Below are positions 1 to 8,185 of a stretch of 50,258 nt of DNA, piece after piece. A program made the translations under genes and the position numbers. The notes below the pieces were generated by a model, which ran no database searches, had not been told where the DNA came from, and worked only from the letters and a program-made list of their open reading frames with translations. The stretch comes from Candidatus Kuenenia stuttgartensis. GTDB taxonomy: Bacteria > Gemmatimonadota > Gemmatimonadetes > Gemmatimonadales > Gemmatimonadaceae. The stretch covers positions 1-50,258 of the forward strand of contig CALQGY020000014.1 of NCBI GenBank assembly GCA_943330235.2, given 5' to 3'. Positions within the stretch are counted from its first letter, which is position 1, and each line of letters opens with the position of its first letter.

Positions 1-489
1 ATTCAAAAAGACCCGAAGGGGCAGCGCACGCTGCAGATATTTCAGGAGCTCGACCGGCGCATGGAAGAGGTACAACGCCGCGCCTTTGATCGCTTCCGCG
101 ATCGCGGGTTCGCGGTCGGTCACGATCTGGACGATTGGATTGCCGCGGAACATGAAGTGCTCGGATGGCCGGCCGCCGAGCTGAAGGAGCGGGAGTCGAT
201 GTATGACATCGAGGTGACGCTCCCGGGGTTCGCGCCCAATGAGGTTGAGGTCACGGCGACCTCGTCCGAGGTCATTGTCCACGCGGCCTCGACTCGACAG
301 CGCAATGGAAATGATGAAAAAGTGATTTGGAGTGAATTTGGTGCCAATGATGTGTATCGTCGATTCGATTTGCCACAAGCCGTGCGGGCCGATTCGGTCA
401 CTGCGGAATTTGATAATGGGATGTTACGCATCACCGCGCCGAAAGCAGCTCGGGCGAAGCGTACCAGTGTGACGATCGCAGCACGCTGA
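1..489 (+). CDS. Hsp20/alpha-crystallin family small heat-shock protein, 5' end outside the window
   Basis: This is an ATP-independent holdase chaperone of the Hsp20 family, acting in the cytoplasm on unfolding proteins. The frame is open from base 1, so the ATG at 61 is probably internal and the gene begins upstream. The N-terminal part has a helical segment (RRAFDRFRDRGF, then DLDDWIAAEHEV) of a kind often seen before alpha-crystallin domains in soil bacteria. The alpha-crystallin domain follows from about residue 45 counted from the ATG at 61: YDIEVTLPGFAPNEVEV, a central FGANDVYRRFDLPQAV strand pair, and the conserved NGMLRITAPKA near the end. A clear C-terminal IxI motif is not seen; the tail ends SVTIAAR. 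A strong hairpin follows 7 bases after the stop. The family assignment is firm; the true start cannot be seen. Confidence 0.88.
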   Translation: MQKDPKGQRTLQIFQELDRRMEEVQRRAFDRFRDRGFAVGHDLDDWIAAEHEVLGWPAAELKERESMYDIEVTLPGFAPNEVEVTATSSEVIVHAASTRQRNGNDEKVIWSEFGANDVYRRFDLPQAVRADSVTAEFDNGMLRITAPKAARAKRTSVTIAAR

Positions 490-496
490 CGGGTGT

Positions 497-530
497 GCCG
501 AACGGTGCGACGGGGGTCGCATCGTTCGGC
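497..530 (+). terminator. Hairpin terminator after the Hsp20 gene
   Basis: Bases 497-511 pair with 516-530 (15 bp, one G-U wobble) around a GGGG loop. It lies directly after the Hsp20 stop. No U-tract follows on the + strand (the next bases are AAAACC), so it may act as a 3'-end stabiliser or a non-canonical terminator. Confidence 0.6.
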
Positions 531-565
531 AAAACCTTCACCCCACGGGCCGATGCGGGTGGACG

Positions 566-2308
566 GTGGTGGGTGGGGCGCCAGACCGGAACGGAGCGGG
601 CTCGACTAGATTTCCGTCGTTCTCCGTGGTGGTGCTGCCGCTCTCTACACCGGTGCCTGTGGACTCGACCGATTTGCGCGTGCCTGACGGACACGACGCG
701 CCTGACATCCCGTTTCGCGAGCAGGTGCGCGCGGCCACCGCGCTGCTGACGCGGGTCATTGCCGATCGCGCGCTGCTGGTGCCCATCCCGGCCGAAGAAC
801 GGCAAGCGTTGCTGGATGCCGTGGCGCAGGTGTTTCATCCCGATCCGAAAGCGCGGCGTTCGATGGTGAAGGCCACCACCAAGCAGCGCAAGGCGGCGGT
901 CGCCAATCGCGATGACAGCGTGCTGCACGAGACCGGCATTCGCGCGTTGCGCCGTCGGCCGGTCTTCACCACGCCCAACGTGTATCCGCCCGAGGGCGTC
1001 GCGCCCGAACTGTTGGCGCACGGTGACATCCAGCGGGACGCCGATGGCGACAGCCACGCCGACGCGGTGCCGCCGCTGATCGAGGTGCGCGAGGCCCTCG
1101 CGCCGCAACACTGCTACATCTGCAAGCAGAAGTTCACCGCCATCCACCACTTCTACGACCAGATGTGCGGGGACTGCGCGGCGTTCAATTTCACCAAGCG
1201 CACGGAGCTGGCTGACCTGCGCGGGCGCACGGCGCTGCTGACCGGTGGCCGCGTCAAGATCGGCTACCAGGCCGGGCTCAAGCTGCTCCGCTGCGGTGCG
1301 CGGCTTCTGGTCACCACACGCTTCCCGCGCGACTCGGCCATGCGCTACGCGCAGGAGCCGGACTTCGCGGAGTGGAGTGACCGGCTCGAAGTGTTCGGTC
1401 TCGATCTGCGACACACGCCGAGCGTGGAAGCCTTCTGCCGCGAACTGCTCGCGAAGGAATCGCGACTCGATGTCATCATCAACAACGCGTGCCAGACCGT
1501 GCGGCGTCCGCCCGCGTTTTATGCGCATATGATGGAAGGCGAACAGGCTCCGCTTCAGACGCTCACGCCGGGCGCCCGCCGTATCCTGGGCGCGTATGAA
1601 GGGTTGCGCGGCGCGCAGTTGCTGCCGGACACGAGCGCGTCGTCCGTGCACGCCGTTGAGCCGTCAGCGCGGGTGTCAGCGGGTGCGGTGGATGCCATCG
1701 GCCTGACGCAGGCGGCGGCGCTCTCGCAGGTGCCGTTGCTCCCCGAGGAATTGCTGGTGCAGCAGCATCTCTTCCCACAGGGACGACTGGATCAGGACCT
1801 GCAGCAGGTGGACCTGCGCGATCGCAACTCGTGGCGGCTACTGCTGGCTGAAGTGCCCAGCGTGGAGTTGCTGGAAGTGCAACTCGTCAACGCCATCGCC
1901 CCGTTCATCATCAATGCGCGGCTCAAGCCGCTCATGATGCGCACCGACAACCGCGACAAGCACATTGTGAATGTGTCGGCGGTGGAAGGGCAGTTCTATC
2001 GGAACAACAAGACCACGCGTCATCCGCACACCAATATGGCGAAGGCCGCGCTGAATATGATGACGCGTACGTCAGCCGCCGACTATCAGCAGGATGGCAT
2101 TCACATGAATAGTGTGGATACCGGGTGGGTGACCGACGAGGACGCGGCGGAGCTGGCCGCGCGCAAAATTGCCGATCATCGATTCCATCCGCCCCTCGAC
2201 ATTGTGGATGGCGCGGCGCGCATTGTCGATCCCATCATCGCCGGTGTGAACACCGGCGTGCACGTGTGGGGACAGTTCCTCAAGGACTACGTGCCGACCG
2301 ATTGGTAG
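566..2308 (+). CDS. Short-chain dehydrogenase/reductase family protein with CxxC-CxxC N-terminal insert
   Basis: The C-terminal half is a Rossmann SDR: a TGGRVKIG glycine motif at about residue 226, a DVIINNA motif, NVSAVEG (Ser471) and an NMAKAALNMMTRTSA helix with Lys493. Before it sits a cysteine cluster, HCYICK (C183, C186) and CGDC (C201, C204), that looks like a zinc ribbon. The N-terminal 100 residues are helical and resemble no named domain I know. At up to 580 residues it is far longer than a classical 250-residue SDR, though a long SDR subfamily with this layout exists in bacteria and eukaryotes. The usual catalytic Tyr four residues before the Lys is Thr489; an upstream YRNNK (478-482) may replace it. 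Several in-frame GTG codons (566, 626, 632, 653) lack a clear Shine-Dalgarno, so the start is uncertain; I give the longest form. The substrate is unknown. Confidence 0.8.
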   Translation: MVGGAPDRNGAGSTRFPSFSVVVLPLSTPVPVDSTDLRVPDGHDAPDIPFREQVRAATALLTRVIADRALLVPIPAEERQALLDAVAQVFHPDPKARRSMVKATTKQRKAAVANRDDSVLHETGIRALRRRPVFTTPNVYPPEGVAPELLAHGDIQRDADGDSHADAVPPLIEVREALAPQHCYICKQKFTAIHHFYDQMCGDCAAFNFTKRTELADLRGRTALLTGGRVKIGYQAGLKLLRCGARLLVTTRFPRDSAMRYAQEPDFAEWSDRLEVFGLDLRHTPSVEAFCRELLAKESRLDVIINNACQTVRRPPAFYAHMMEGEQAPLQTLTPGARRILGAYEGLRGAQLLPDTSASSVHAVEPSARVSAGAVDAIGLTQAAALSQVPLLPEELLVQQHLFPQGRLDQDLQQVDLRDRNSWRLLLAEVPSVELLEVQLVNAIAPFIINARLKPLMMRTDNRDKHIVNVSAVEGQFYRNNKTTRHPHTNMAKAALNMMTRTSAADYQQDGIHMNSVDTGWVTDEDAAELAARKIADHRFHPPLDIVDGAARIVDPIIAGVNTGVHVWGQFLKDYVPTDW

Positions 2309-2324
2309 GCACGTCGCCGGTACC

Positions 2325-2873
2325 TCAGGGCGTGCGCGGAAAGTTCTTGATCATGCGCCGCACCGATTGGCTGATGCGCTTCTCCATGTCGCGCGGGCGT
2401 TCCAGTAACCCGCTCACATCCGATTGCGCCCAGCCTCGCCACAGAATCTGCTTGCCCTTGGCGTCGGCGACATCCAGCAGCAGCGTCCCTTCGTCGAATT
2501 CCACAACGGACGTCGTTTGCGAATTCTCCATCGACACGTAGCCAAGATCGCGGTCGGACTTGAGCACGTCGACGCGACGTTGCACGCTGGCGTGGTAGTG
2601 AATGAGCAGGTCGGGTGCACCGCTCACCTGCCGCAGTCCTTTGGCCGCGAGTTCCAGCTCCACCGCGGCACGGACGCGCGAGTCGAAGAACGGGTTGTTG
2701 TCGAGCCGCGGGTCGCCCACCGGCAAGCCGTCGCGCTCGTCCCAGCTGTAGGTCCGGTATTGATCGAAGCGGACGCCGGGTGAGGAGTCCGCGCCTGCGC
2801 TCACGGTGGCGCAGGCGGACACGAGCAGGAGGGGAAGCAGCGCGAAGAGGCGCTGCGCGTGGCGCGTTGTCAT
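2325..2873 (-). CDS. DUF4136-type lipoprotein
   Basis: This is a small exported lipoprotein of the DUF4136 family, which is of unknown function and envelope-attached. The start at ATG 2873 gives a textbook lipoprotein signal peptide: a basic MTTRHAQR, a hydrophobic LFALLPLLLV and the lipobox SAC. Longer upstream frames have no signal-like start. The mature part begins with FDQYRTYSWDE, typical of DUF4136 (a YxTYxW-like opening), has VRAAVELELAAKGL in the first helix, then LLIHYHA, and ends with MEKRISQSVRRMIKNFP, the usual final helix. It converges with the SDR gene with only 16 bp between the stops. It follows the DUF1028 gene on the same strand after 117 bp and could share a transcript with it. 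Precise role unknown. Confidence 0.8.
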   Translation of the reverse strand: MTTRHAQRLFALLPLLLVSACATVSAGADSSPGVRFDQYRTYSWDERDGLPVGDPRLDNNPFFDSRVRAAVELELAAKGLRQVSGAPDLLIHYHASVQRRVDVLKSDRDLGYVSMENSQTTSVVEFDEGTLLLDVADAKGKQILWRGWAQSDVSGLLERPRDMEKRISQSVRRMIKNFPRTP

Positions 2874-2990
2874 GGGGCATCTCGATGTGGGCAGTGGCCA
2901 GCGGGACCGCACTGGAGCATACGCCACTGCCCACGGCACTCGGAGTCGGGGAACCACCGACCCGCGTGTCCGATATTTCGTGCGGATCGC

Positions 2991-3884
2991 TTATTCGCCC
3001 GATCCCACCGGTTTGAACAAGCTCGGCCCCGGTGCCGCCGTGCGCTTGGCGCCCGCCTTCTTCCATGCCTCATAGCGCATGCGCAACGTCTTCACCGGAT
3101 TGGCGCTCTCGCCCTTCGTGATGTTGTCGTCGGTGACGCTGAGGAATGCGAAATACTTGCCGTCGCTATGCGTCATGCCCAGCTGGTCATCCTTGTTGGC
3201 AATCGCGATGTACGACACGTGCGCCGTCTTGTTATCGCACGGGACAAACTCCAGCGGGTTGTTGGCGCAGTTACACCGCTTGTCGCCGCCGTTCTCGTCG
3301 GCGGCTTCCATGGCGGCCATGACGTGATCGGCCAGTGAGCCCGTGGCGCGGCTGAACGCGAGCGCCGCCTTTTGCACGACATCGTATCCCAGCAGCGTGT
3401 TGCCCTGCACTTGGTAGTAGAAATCGCCCACCTGTCCGCCGAAGAACAACGACGACGCCGAATTCCCGCTGCCGTTGAAGCCCGCCATGTTGTTGGCCGC
3501 GGTTATCGTGGTGCCGTTGGGGATGGCGAGAATGCCGAACTGCCGACGCTCGATATCCGGATCCTTCTTGAGCATCTCGAGAATGAGCATCGGCGGCGTG
3601 CCCTTCTTGAGTTCGTTGTACACCAGCATCTGGTTCGCGCGTGTGTTATCCGCACCCGCCTGACACGCCGCCACACCGACGCCGGGGACAATCACGGCCT
3701 GCAAGTCCATCAGGTCGCGCGCCGCGACCGGCGTGCGCTGCGGAAACGCAGACTGACGAACACAGGTGGCCGATGCGATGATCACCTGGCCGGTCTTCGC
3801 GTTGATGGCGATGACGGACCACGTGGCAAACGCGGACGCCGGCGTGAAGAGCATCAGGCCGAGCGCGAGCAGAATTCGTTTCAT
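2991..3884 (-). CDS. Exported DUF1028 family protein
   Basis: DUF1028 proteins resemble Ntn hydrolases and are often exported in environmental bacteria; no reaction is firmly established. The ATG at 3884 gives MKRILLALGLMLFTPASAFAT, a clear signal peptide with cleavage near AFA/T. The mature start (TWSVIAINAKTGQVIIASATCV) matches the family opening in which the protein normally begins (T/S)fSIvArD..tGe.GvAv.S. Later conserved parts include GVGVAACQAG (residues about 75-84), NTRANQMLVYNELKKG, a QFGIL strand and FFGGQVGDFYYQVQGNTL. The C-terminal third has a cysteine-containing segment, KRCNCANNPLEFVPC, that may bind metal or form disulfides and is not part of the family core I remember. It is transcribed away from the 4096 gene with a 211-bp shared upstream region. 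Confidence 0.82.
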   Translation of the reverse strand: MKRILLALGLMLFTPASAFATWSVIAINAKTGQVIIASATCVRQSAFPQRTPVAARDLMDLQAVIVPGVGVAACQAGADNTRANQMLVYNELKKGTPPMLILEMLKKDPDIERRQFGILAIPNGTTITAANNMAGFNGSGNSASSLFFGGQVGDFYYQVQGNTLLGYDVVQKAALAFSRATGSLADHVMAAMEAADENGGDKRCNCANNPLEFVPCDNKTAHVSYIAIANKDDQLGMTHSDGKYFAFLSVTDDNITKGESANPVKTLRMRYEAWKKAGAKRTAAPGPSLFKPVGSGE

Positions 3885-4095
3885 GAGCGGCGGTGAAGGA
3901 GTGGGAACAGAATCCGGCCGGCGAGCATCATCGCCTCGCGGTCCGGCACGCAAACATACGGTAAAGTGCCGCTGGGGCCTTCATCCGCAACGGTTCCGGC
4001 GGGAACGCCCGCATTCGGCTGTTCGCGCGACTGGCGTTCGCTATGTTGCAACCAACACCCCGTAGTCTCCCGATCGCCCGATGGAGCCCCACCCG

Positions 4096-4368
4096 ATGTC
4101 CCGAGCATTCTTACGCGACGATGCGGAAGGCGAAATGCCCCGCCGCAACTACCATCTGCCCGAACGCGACGATCCGGAGTACGATCGCATCGCGGCGCGC
4201 GCCATGCTCGAGGCCGCGCGCGTCGGTGAGACGCAGTTGGCCGAGCGCGCCACCGGCTACTACTGGGGCGAGCCGGCGCTGCGCCCGCATGTGGAAGCGC
4301 TCCTGGCCGAGGCGGTGCGCCTGCAGGATGACCGATTAGAGCAACTGGCGCGACGCTTTCTGAGCTGA
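4096..4368 (+). CDS. Small conserved-looking hypothetical protein
   Basis: I do not recognise a named family. The start at ATG 4096 is preferred over ATG 4081 because GGAG at 4083-4086 stands 9 bases before it. The 90-residue product is charged and soluble, with no signal peptide or membrane segment. It opens with RNYHLPERDDPEYDRIAARAMLEAARVGET and continues with YYWGEPALRPHVEALLAEAVRLQDDRLEQLARRFL, which reads as two amphipathic helices joined by an aromatic GYYWGEP loop. Length, base composition and codon use fit the neighbours. The regular helical pattern suggests a real protein that forms a small helical bundle; any role would be a guess. Confidence 0.6.
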   Translation: MSRAFLRDDAEGEMPRRNYHLPERDDPEYDRIAARAMLEAARVGETQLAERATGYYWGEPALRPHVEALLAEAVRLQDDRLEQLARRFLS

Positions 4369-4491
4369 CGGACCCGACGGCGGACGCGGCGCCGTGTCAG
4401 CAAGAGACGGACAGCGCGCGCGTTAGATCCCTGATGGTTGAGCGCGCGCGGCGAGACACATTGCCAAGAACGATTTGGCGGAGGCCTCCGA

Positions 4492-4809
4492 ATGACGCGA
4501 GTGGTACGACTGACCTGGCTGGTGGTGGCCTTGCACCTGACCACGGCGTGCGCAGGCTACGTGCGCCCGCGCGACGAAGTGCTCTATGTGCATCGGCGAC
4601 CCCCCAGGGCCCGCATGGAGGTGGTGGTCGCGGCACCGGGGCCCGGACACGTGTGGGTCAGCGGTTGGTGGGTGTGGCGCAACAATGATTACCGCTGGGA
4701 GCCCGGGCGGTGGATGCCGATCCCCAACGGCCGACGGCAGTGGGACCACGGCCGCTGGCGCCACGATCGCTACGGATGGTTCTGGAGCGAGGGACGCTGG
4801 CGTCAATAG
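4492..4809 (+). CDS. YXWGXW-type repeat lipoprotein
   Basis: This is a short secreted protein of the Trp/Tyr-rich YXWGXW-repeat kind, of unknown function and probably outer-membrane-attached. The ATG at 4492 follows a GGAG and gives a signal peptide (VVRLTWLVVALHLTT) with lipobox TTAC. The mature region has repeated aromatic strands of the pattern W-x-x-G-x-W: HVWVSGWWVWRNNDYRWEPGRW, then WDHGRWRHDRYGWFWSEGRW. Each is about 20 residues, consistent with short beta hairpins. The gene lies 123 bp after the previous small gene on the same strand and is convergent with the NmrA-like gene, with a shared hairpin between them. The family is clear from the pattern; the partner or ligand is not. Confidence 0.72.
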   Translation: MTRVVRLTWLVVALHLTTACAGYVRPRDEVLYVHRRPPRARMEVVVAAPGPGHVWVSGWWVWRNNDYRWEPGRWMPIPNGRRQWDHGRWRHDRYGWFWSEGRWRQ

Positions 4810-4843
4810 CGCCAATGGCGCCGCGCAACGCGACGAGAAGAAA

Positions 4844-4874
4844 AAGGCGCCGACGGATATTCCGTCGGCGCCTT
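4844..4874 (-). terminator. Rho-independent terminator for the NmrA-like gene, possibly bidirectional
   Basis: Perfect 14-bp stem (4844-4857 with 4861-4874) and a TAT loop. Read on the - strand, the GC-rich stem runs straight into TTTTTCTTC, a classical U-tract, 20 bases after the stop of the NmrA-like gene. It also lies after the + strand YXWGXW gene. Confidence 0.88.
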
Positions 4875-4894
4875 GTCTACACGGATGCCGCCGA

Positions 4895-5851
4895 TCAGGC
4901 GCGCTTCAGATGCATGTTTTCCAAGTTGGCATCCAGCCACTGCGCAAACGTCTGCAGCTGCGGGTTCAGCCCGCGCGCGATGGGGATGTCGCGCACCGCG
5001 CAGAAGTCGTCGCTGAAGTCGCGCATGAACTGAAACATGTTCCCCATCTCGTCGGCGCCCGGAAACGGGAACGCTCGGTACTCCTCGGGGGTGACGTCGT
5101 TGTAGCGCACCTGCACATCCAGCACACGCGAGAACGCGTACGCCATTTGTGCAAACGTCAGGCGCTCACCAGCCACGCCAATGCCCTGACCGATGTACTT
5201 CGAGCCGCCTTTGAAGATGCCGTAGGCGCAGCGGCCGATGTCTTCCACCGCAATGCCCGGCAACTGCTTCTCGCCCATGGGAGCCGTGATGCTCAACGTC
5301 CCGTCGGGACCCTTCGTGGGGCCCATGCCGAAGTTGATGAAGTTCTCCCAGTGGAACGACGACATGAGATAGGTCGCGGGGACCCGGTGCTCATCGAACG
5401 CGGCCATCGCCTCGCCCTTGCCGTCGAACGCCGGCACCTTGTACGCGTCGCGCAGCGTCGGGATCCCCGGATCGTCCAGCGGCGAGTACATGCGGGTGTC
5501 TTCCATGGTCGACCAGATCAGATGCTTCACGCCGGCCAGCTTGGCCGCTTCAGCAATGTGACTGGCCTGCATCAACTCGCGCTCGGGCGAGAAGTGCTCC
5601 CAATAGTTGGTCATCGCAAAGACGCCGTGAACGCCGCGGAACGCGTCCTCCAGGCTCTCCATGATGTCGAGATCGGCTTCCACCATTTCGGCGCCGGCCT
5701 CTTCCAGATTGAGCGACTTCGTCGAATCCGGCGTGCGCGACAACCCGCGCACCGAGAAGCCGCCCTCGGGATCACTCAAAATGGCACGAACGAGTCCACC
5801 GCCCTGGGCGCCCGTGGCGCCGATGACTGCGATTCGCTTGGTATCCGACAC
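4895..5851 (-). CDS. NmrA-like NAD(P)-binding protein
   Basis: This is a cytoplasmic Rossmann-fold protein of the NmrA/atypical-SDR family, whose members are NADP sensors or quinone/isoflavone-type reductases. The N-terminal IAVIGATGAQGGGLVRAIL carries the GxxGxxG nucleotide-binding loop. GLSRTPDSTKS follows, with an Arg placed to bind the NADP phosphate. Then come EMVEADLDIMESLEDAFRGVHGVF and MTNYWEHFSPERELMQA, as in NmrA, and KHLIWSTMED at about residue 120. Its length of 318 is usual for the family. The start is GTG at 5851, with AGGAG about 10 bases upstream; no ATG fits. It stands alone, between a terminator of the next gene upstream and its own terminator. Reaction and substrate cannot be read from sequence. 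Confidence 0.87.
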   Translation of the reverse strand: MSDTKRIAVIGATGAQGGGLVRAILSDPEGGFSVRGLSRTPDSTKSLNLEEAGAEMVEADLDIMESLEDAFRGVHGVFAMTNYWEHFSPERELMQASHIAEAAKLAGVKHLIWSTMEDTRMYSPLDDPGIPTLRDAYKVPAFDGKGEAMAAFDEHRVPATYLMSSFHWENFINFGMGPTKGPDGTLSITAPMGEKQLPGIAVEDIGRCAYGIFKGGSKYIGQGIGVAGERLTFAQMAYAFSRVLDVQVRYNDVTPEEYRAFPFPGADEMGNMFQFMRDFSDDFCAVRDIPIARGLNPQLQTFAQWLDANLENMHLKRA

Positions 5852-6057
5852 GAGGAAAGGCTCCTAGCTGATGAATTACGGATAAGCGCACACGAAAATG
5901 CGATTTCCGCAGGATAAACGCTGATTTAATGCTCGGACAACTGTTTGGCGAGCCGCTATCGGACCGCGGAGGCGCCCCCCTTCCGACGAGGACGCGCCAC
6001 AGCGGCATTGGTATCAGTGGATTGCCGATTGGGCGCGGTCGCGCGCCGCCGCAACGA
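5852..6057 (-). promoter_or_regulatory. AT-richer upstream region of the NmrA-like gene
   Basis: This stretch holds the likely promoter of the - strand gene. On the - strand it contains two similar blocks, AGCGTTTATCC and GCGCTTATCC, about 22 bases apart. They resemble a dispersed repeat of the ATCAGCGTTTATC kind or two operator half-sites. No clear -35/-10 pair was assigned. Confidence 0.3.
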
Positions 6058-6103
6058 CAAACACCCCCACCCGCCGGCTGCTGCCGAGGCGTGGGGGCGT
6101 TTG
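6058..6103 (-). terminator. Hairpin terminator after the LVIVD lipoprotein gene
   Basis: CAAACACCCCCAC (6058-6070) pairs with GTGGGGGCGTTTG (6091-6103) with one mismatch, around a 20-base GC-rich loop. It starts 24 bases after the stop of the - strand LVIVD gene. On that strand the stem itself ends in the pairing Ts rather than a separate U-tract. Confidence 0.62.
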
Positions 6104-6127
6104 GCGCGGCGCGGAGCCGCGGGTTGC

Positions 6128-8116
6128 TTACATCACCGACGACTGCAGATCCTGCAACGCCTTCTTCAGCAGGTCGATCTTCTTCGGGTCGCAGCTGCGG
6201 TCGCCGTCGAGGGAGGTCGTCAGCTTGGTCAGCGCCGTGTTACGCGCCGCACCCGACGACTTCTCGGCCGCCGAGATGGCGGCGCGAATCTCGCCCACGC
6301 GGGACGCGGCCACGCAGCCCTTCCGCTCGATCTGGTCCGTGTACGCCTTGGCCAACGAGAAGCTGGGCGGCCACACGATCTTCGGCTGACCCTGCGCGTT
6401 CAGCTGCGTCCACTTGACCGTCTTGGCGGCATCGATCTCGTTCTGCGAGATGAACTCGCTCGGCACCAGCTCGGCGACGTCCATGCCGCGCGCGATTTCC
6501 GAGCTCACGATGCTGCCGTTGTACCAGTACACCGACCACGAACCACCCATGGCCATACGCGTGCTGTCCACCGGACCACGGTCGAAGCTGGCGATTTCCT
6601 TGGGGTGCGCGGCGTCCGTCCAATCGAACACCGAGATGCCGCCCTGGTACCAGGACTGCACCATGATGTCGCGGTCCGGGATAGGAATGAGCGAGCCGTT
6701 GTGCGCGACGCAGTTTTCGTTCGCCGTCTGGTACGACGGCAGCTTGTAGTAGCTCTGGAACACCAGCTTCTTGTTCACGATCTTGAAGATCGCGTCCGAG
6801 CCCCACTCCGGCTTGTCGCCGACGCGGCACTTGGGCGAGCTGCCACCGCCCCACTCGTCGCTGAAGAGCATCTGCGTGCCGTCATTGTTGAACGTGGCCG
6901 AGTGCCAGTAGGCGAAGTTCGAGTCGGCCACGGCGTCCAGACGGACCGGGGCGATCGGGTTGCTGATGTCCAGCAGAATGCCGTGGCCTTCACACGCGCC
7001 ACCGGCCAGGCCAAGCGACGGGTACACGGTGATGTCATGGCACTGCGAGCGCTCGTTGATCGGCGCGTTCGGGTTGGCGGCGGTCGGGGCCGGCGCGTTG
7101 GCGAACATGCGGTTCACGGCGTTCTGCAGCAGCGGACGGGCCGCGGCGCTGTCGGCCGCGTTCGGCGCCGTGGCGCCGTGCGCCTTGGCGAGGCTGTCCA
7201 GCAACGGACGCAGAATCTGCGGCGGCGCGATCATCTCGGCGCCCGACTGCGGGTTCTTCACCGAGAAGCCAATCGCGCGCGCCGAGGCGAGCGCGGTGGC
7301 CGCGGCGGCCTTGTCCGCATCGGACAGGCCGTGCGTCGGGTTGGCGGTCAGACCGGCGAAGATGTTGGCGCGACCGACCACGGCCGCCTTCGACGGATCG
7401 GCGAGAGGCACCTTGATGATCTCGATACGCAGGCGCGACGAGTTGGCCTCGCTGCCGGCGACGTCCGCCGCACAGCCAGCGACTTCATCCGCCGAGCGGA
7501 TGGCCGACGAACCGGAAACGTAGAGGTAGACGTTCTCCTTGTCGGCCGGGCTTTCCAGCACCGTGTGCGTGTGCGAGCCGCGGCACGTCTGCACATTGGC
7601 GATCAGCTTCGGGTTCTTGATGTCGCTGATGTCGAACACGCGCACGCCACGCATGCGCTCCTTGCTGACCGGGGCCGGCACGCCGCCCGGCTTGCAGTCG
7701 ATGCGGCCGTTCTGCGCTTCGGCCGACATGAACATCAGGTTCTTGTACACGGACACGTCGTTCTGCGACGCGGGGCACTCGTACGCGACCACGAGCGTGG
7801 GCTTGGACGGGTTGCTGATATCCCACACCACGGGGCCGTTGTAGTTGCCCTGAATGACGTAGTTGCCCGTGAACGCGAGGTCGGAGTTGGTGATGCCGAG
7901 GAAGCCCTTCGGCGACACGGCCTTCGCGACCACCTTCATGTTCGAGTTGTACTCGGCCGCGTCGAACAGACCCGCCTTCAGGTTGTTGCGAGGATCCGCC
8001 GCCGGCGAGGGCGCCGTCTTGGCCTTCGGAGCAGCAGCGCAGGCCGCGAGCCCCAGCATCGTCGACATGACGATACCGGCGCGTACGACCCGGTGAAACG
8101 TGGGTGAAGCCATCAT
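6128..8116 (-). CDS. LVIVD-repeat lipoprotein (beta-propeller-like)
   Basis: This is a large exported lipoprotein with repeats of the LVIVD type, which form beta-propeller blades; the role is probably binding or scaffold work at the cell surface. The signal is MSTMLGLAAC with lipobox LAAC near residue 26. Repeats of the form V-x-D-I-S-(N/D)-x-x-x-P are visible at about residues 95 (VVWDISNPSKP), 155 (VRVFDISDIKNPK), 377 (ILLDISNPIAP) and 489 (ISVFDWTDAAHP). A helical insert rich in Ala at about 245-350 separates the second and third repeats. Cysteines at YECP, IDCKPG, QTCRGSHTHT and CAADV may pair. The C-terminal 70 residues are helical. It follows the DUF305 lipoprotein gene by 69 bp on the same strand, and this pairing suggests a joint function. 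Two adjacent ATGs (8116, 8113) are possible starts. Confidence 0.85.
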   Translation of the reverse strand: MMASPTFHRVVRAGIVMSTMLGLAACAAAPKAKTAPSPAADPRNNLKAGLFDAAEYNSNMKVVAKAVSPKGFLGITNSDLAFTGNYVIQGNYNGPVVWDISNPSKPTLVVAYECPASQNDVSVYKNLMFMSAEAQNGRIDCKPGGVPAPVSKERMRGVRVFDISDIKNPKLIANVQTCRGSHTHTVLESPADKENVYLYVSGSSAIRSADEVAGCAADVAGSEANSSRLRIEIIKVPLADPSKAAVVGRANIFAGLTANPTHGLSDADKAAAATALASARAIGFSVKNPQSGAEMIAPPQILRPLLDSLAKAHGATAPNAADSAAARPLLQNAVNRMFANAPAPTAANPNAPINERSQCHDITVYPSLGLAGGACEGHGILLDISNPIAPVRLDAVADSNFAYWHSATFNNDGTQMLFSDEWGGGSSPKCRVGDKPEWGSDAIFKIVNKKLVFQSYYKLPSYQTANENCVAHNGSLIPIPDRDIMVQSWYQGGISVFDWTDAAHPKEIASFDRGPVDSTRMAMGGSWSVYWYNGSIVSSEIARGMDVAELVPSEFISQNEIDAAKTVKWTQLNAQGQPKIVWPPSFSLAKAYTDQIERKGCVAASRVGEIRAAISAAEKSSGAARNTALTKLTTSLDGDRSCDPKKIDLLKKALQDLQSSVM

Positions 8117-8185
8117 GACTGATTCCGGGTTAGGAGGTTCTGAACTGCGGACTGCCAGTGGTACAGCGAGTGCTGCGGTGACACA

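Noticed and set aside
4369..4420. Terminator after the 90-residue protein
   Set aside because: GCTGAC and GTCAGC could pair, but the stem is only 6 bp with a long loop and no U-tract.
5945..8107. 720-residue open frame on the + strand
   Set aside because: Arg-rich antisense shadow of the LVIVD lipoprotein gene, with no recognisable domain or signal.
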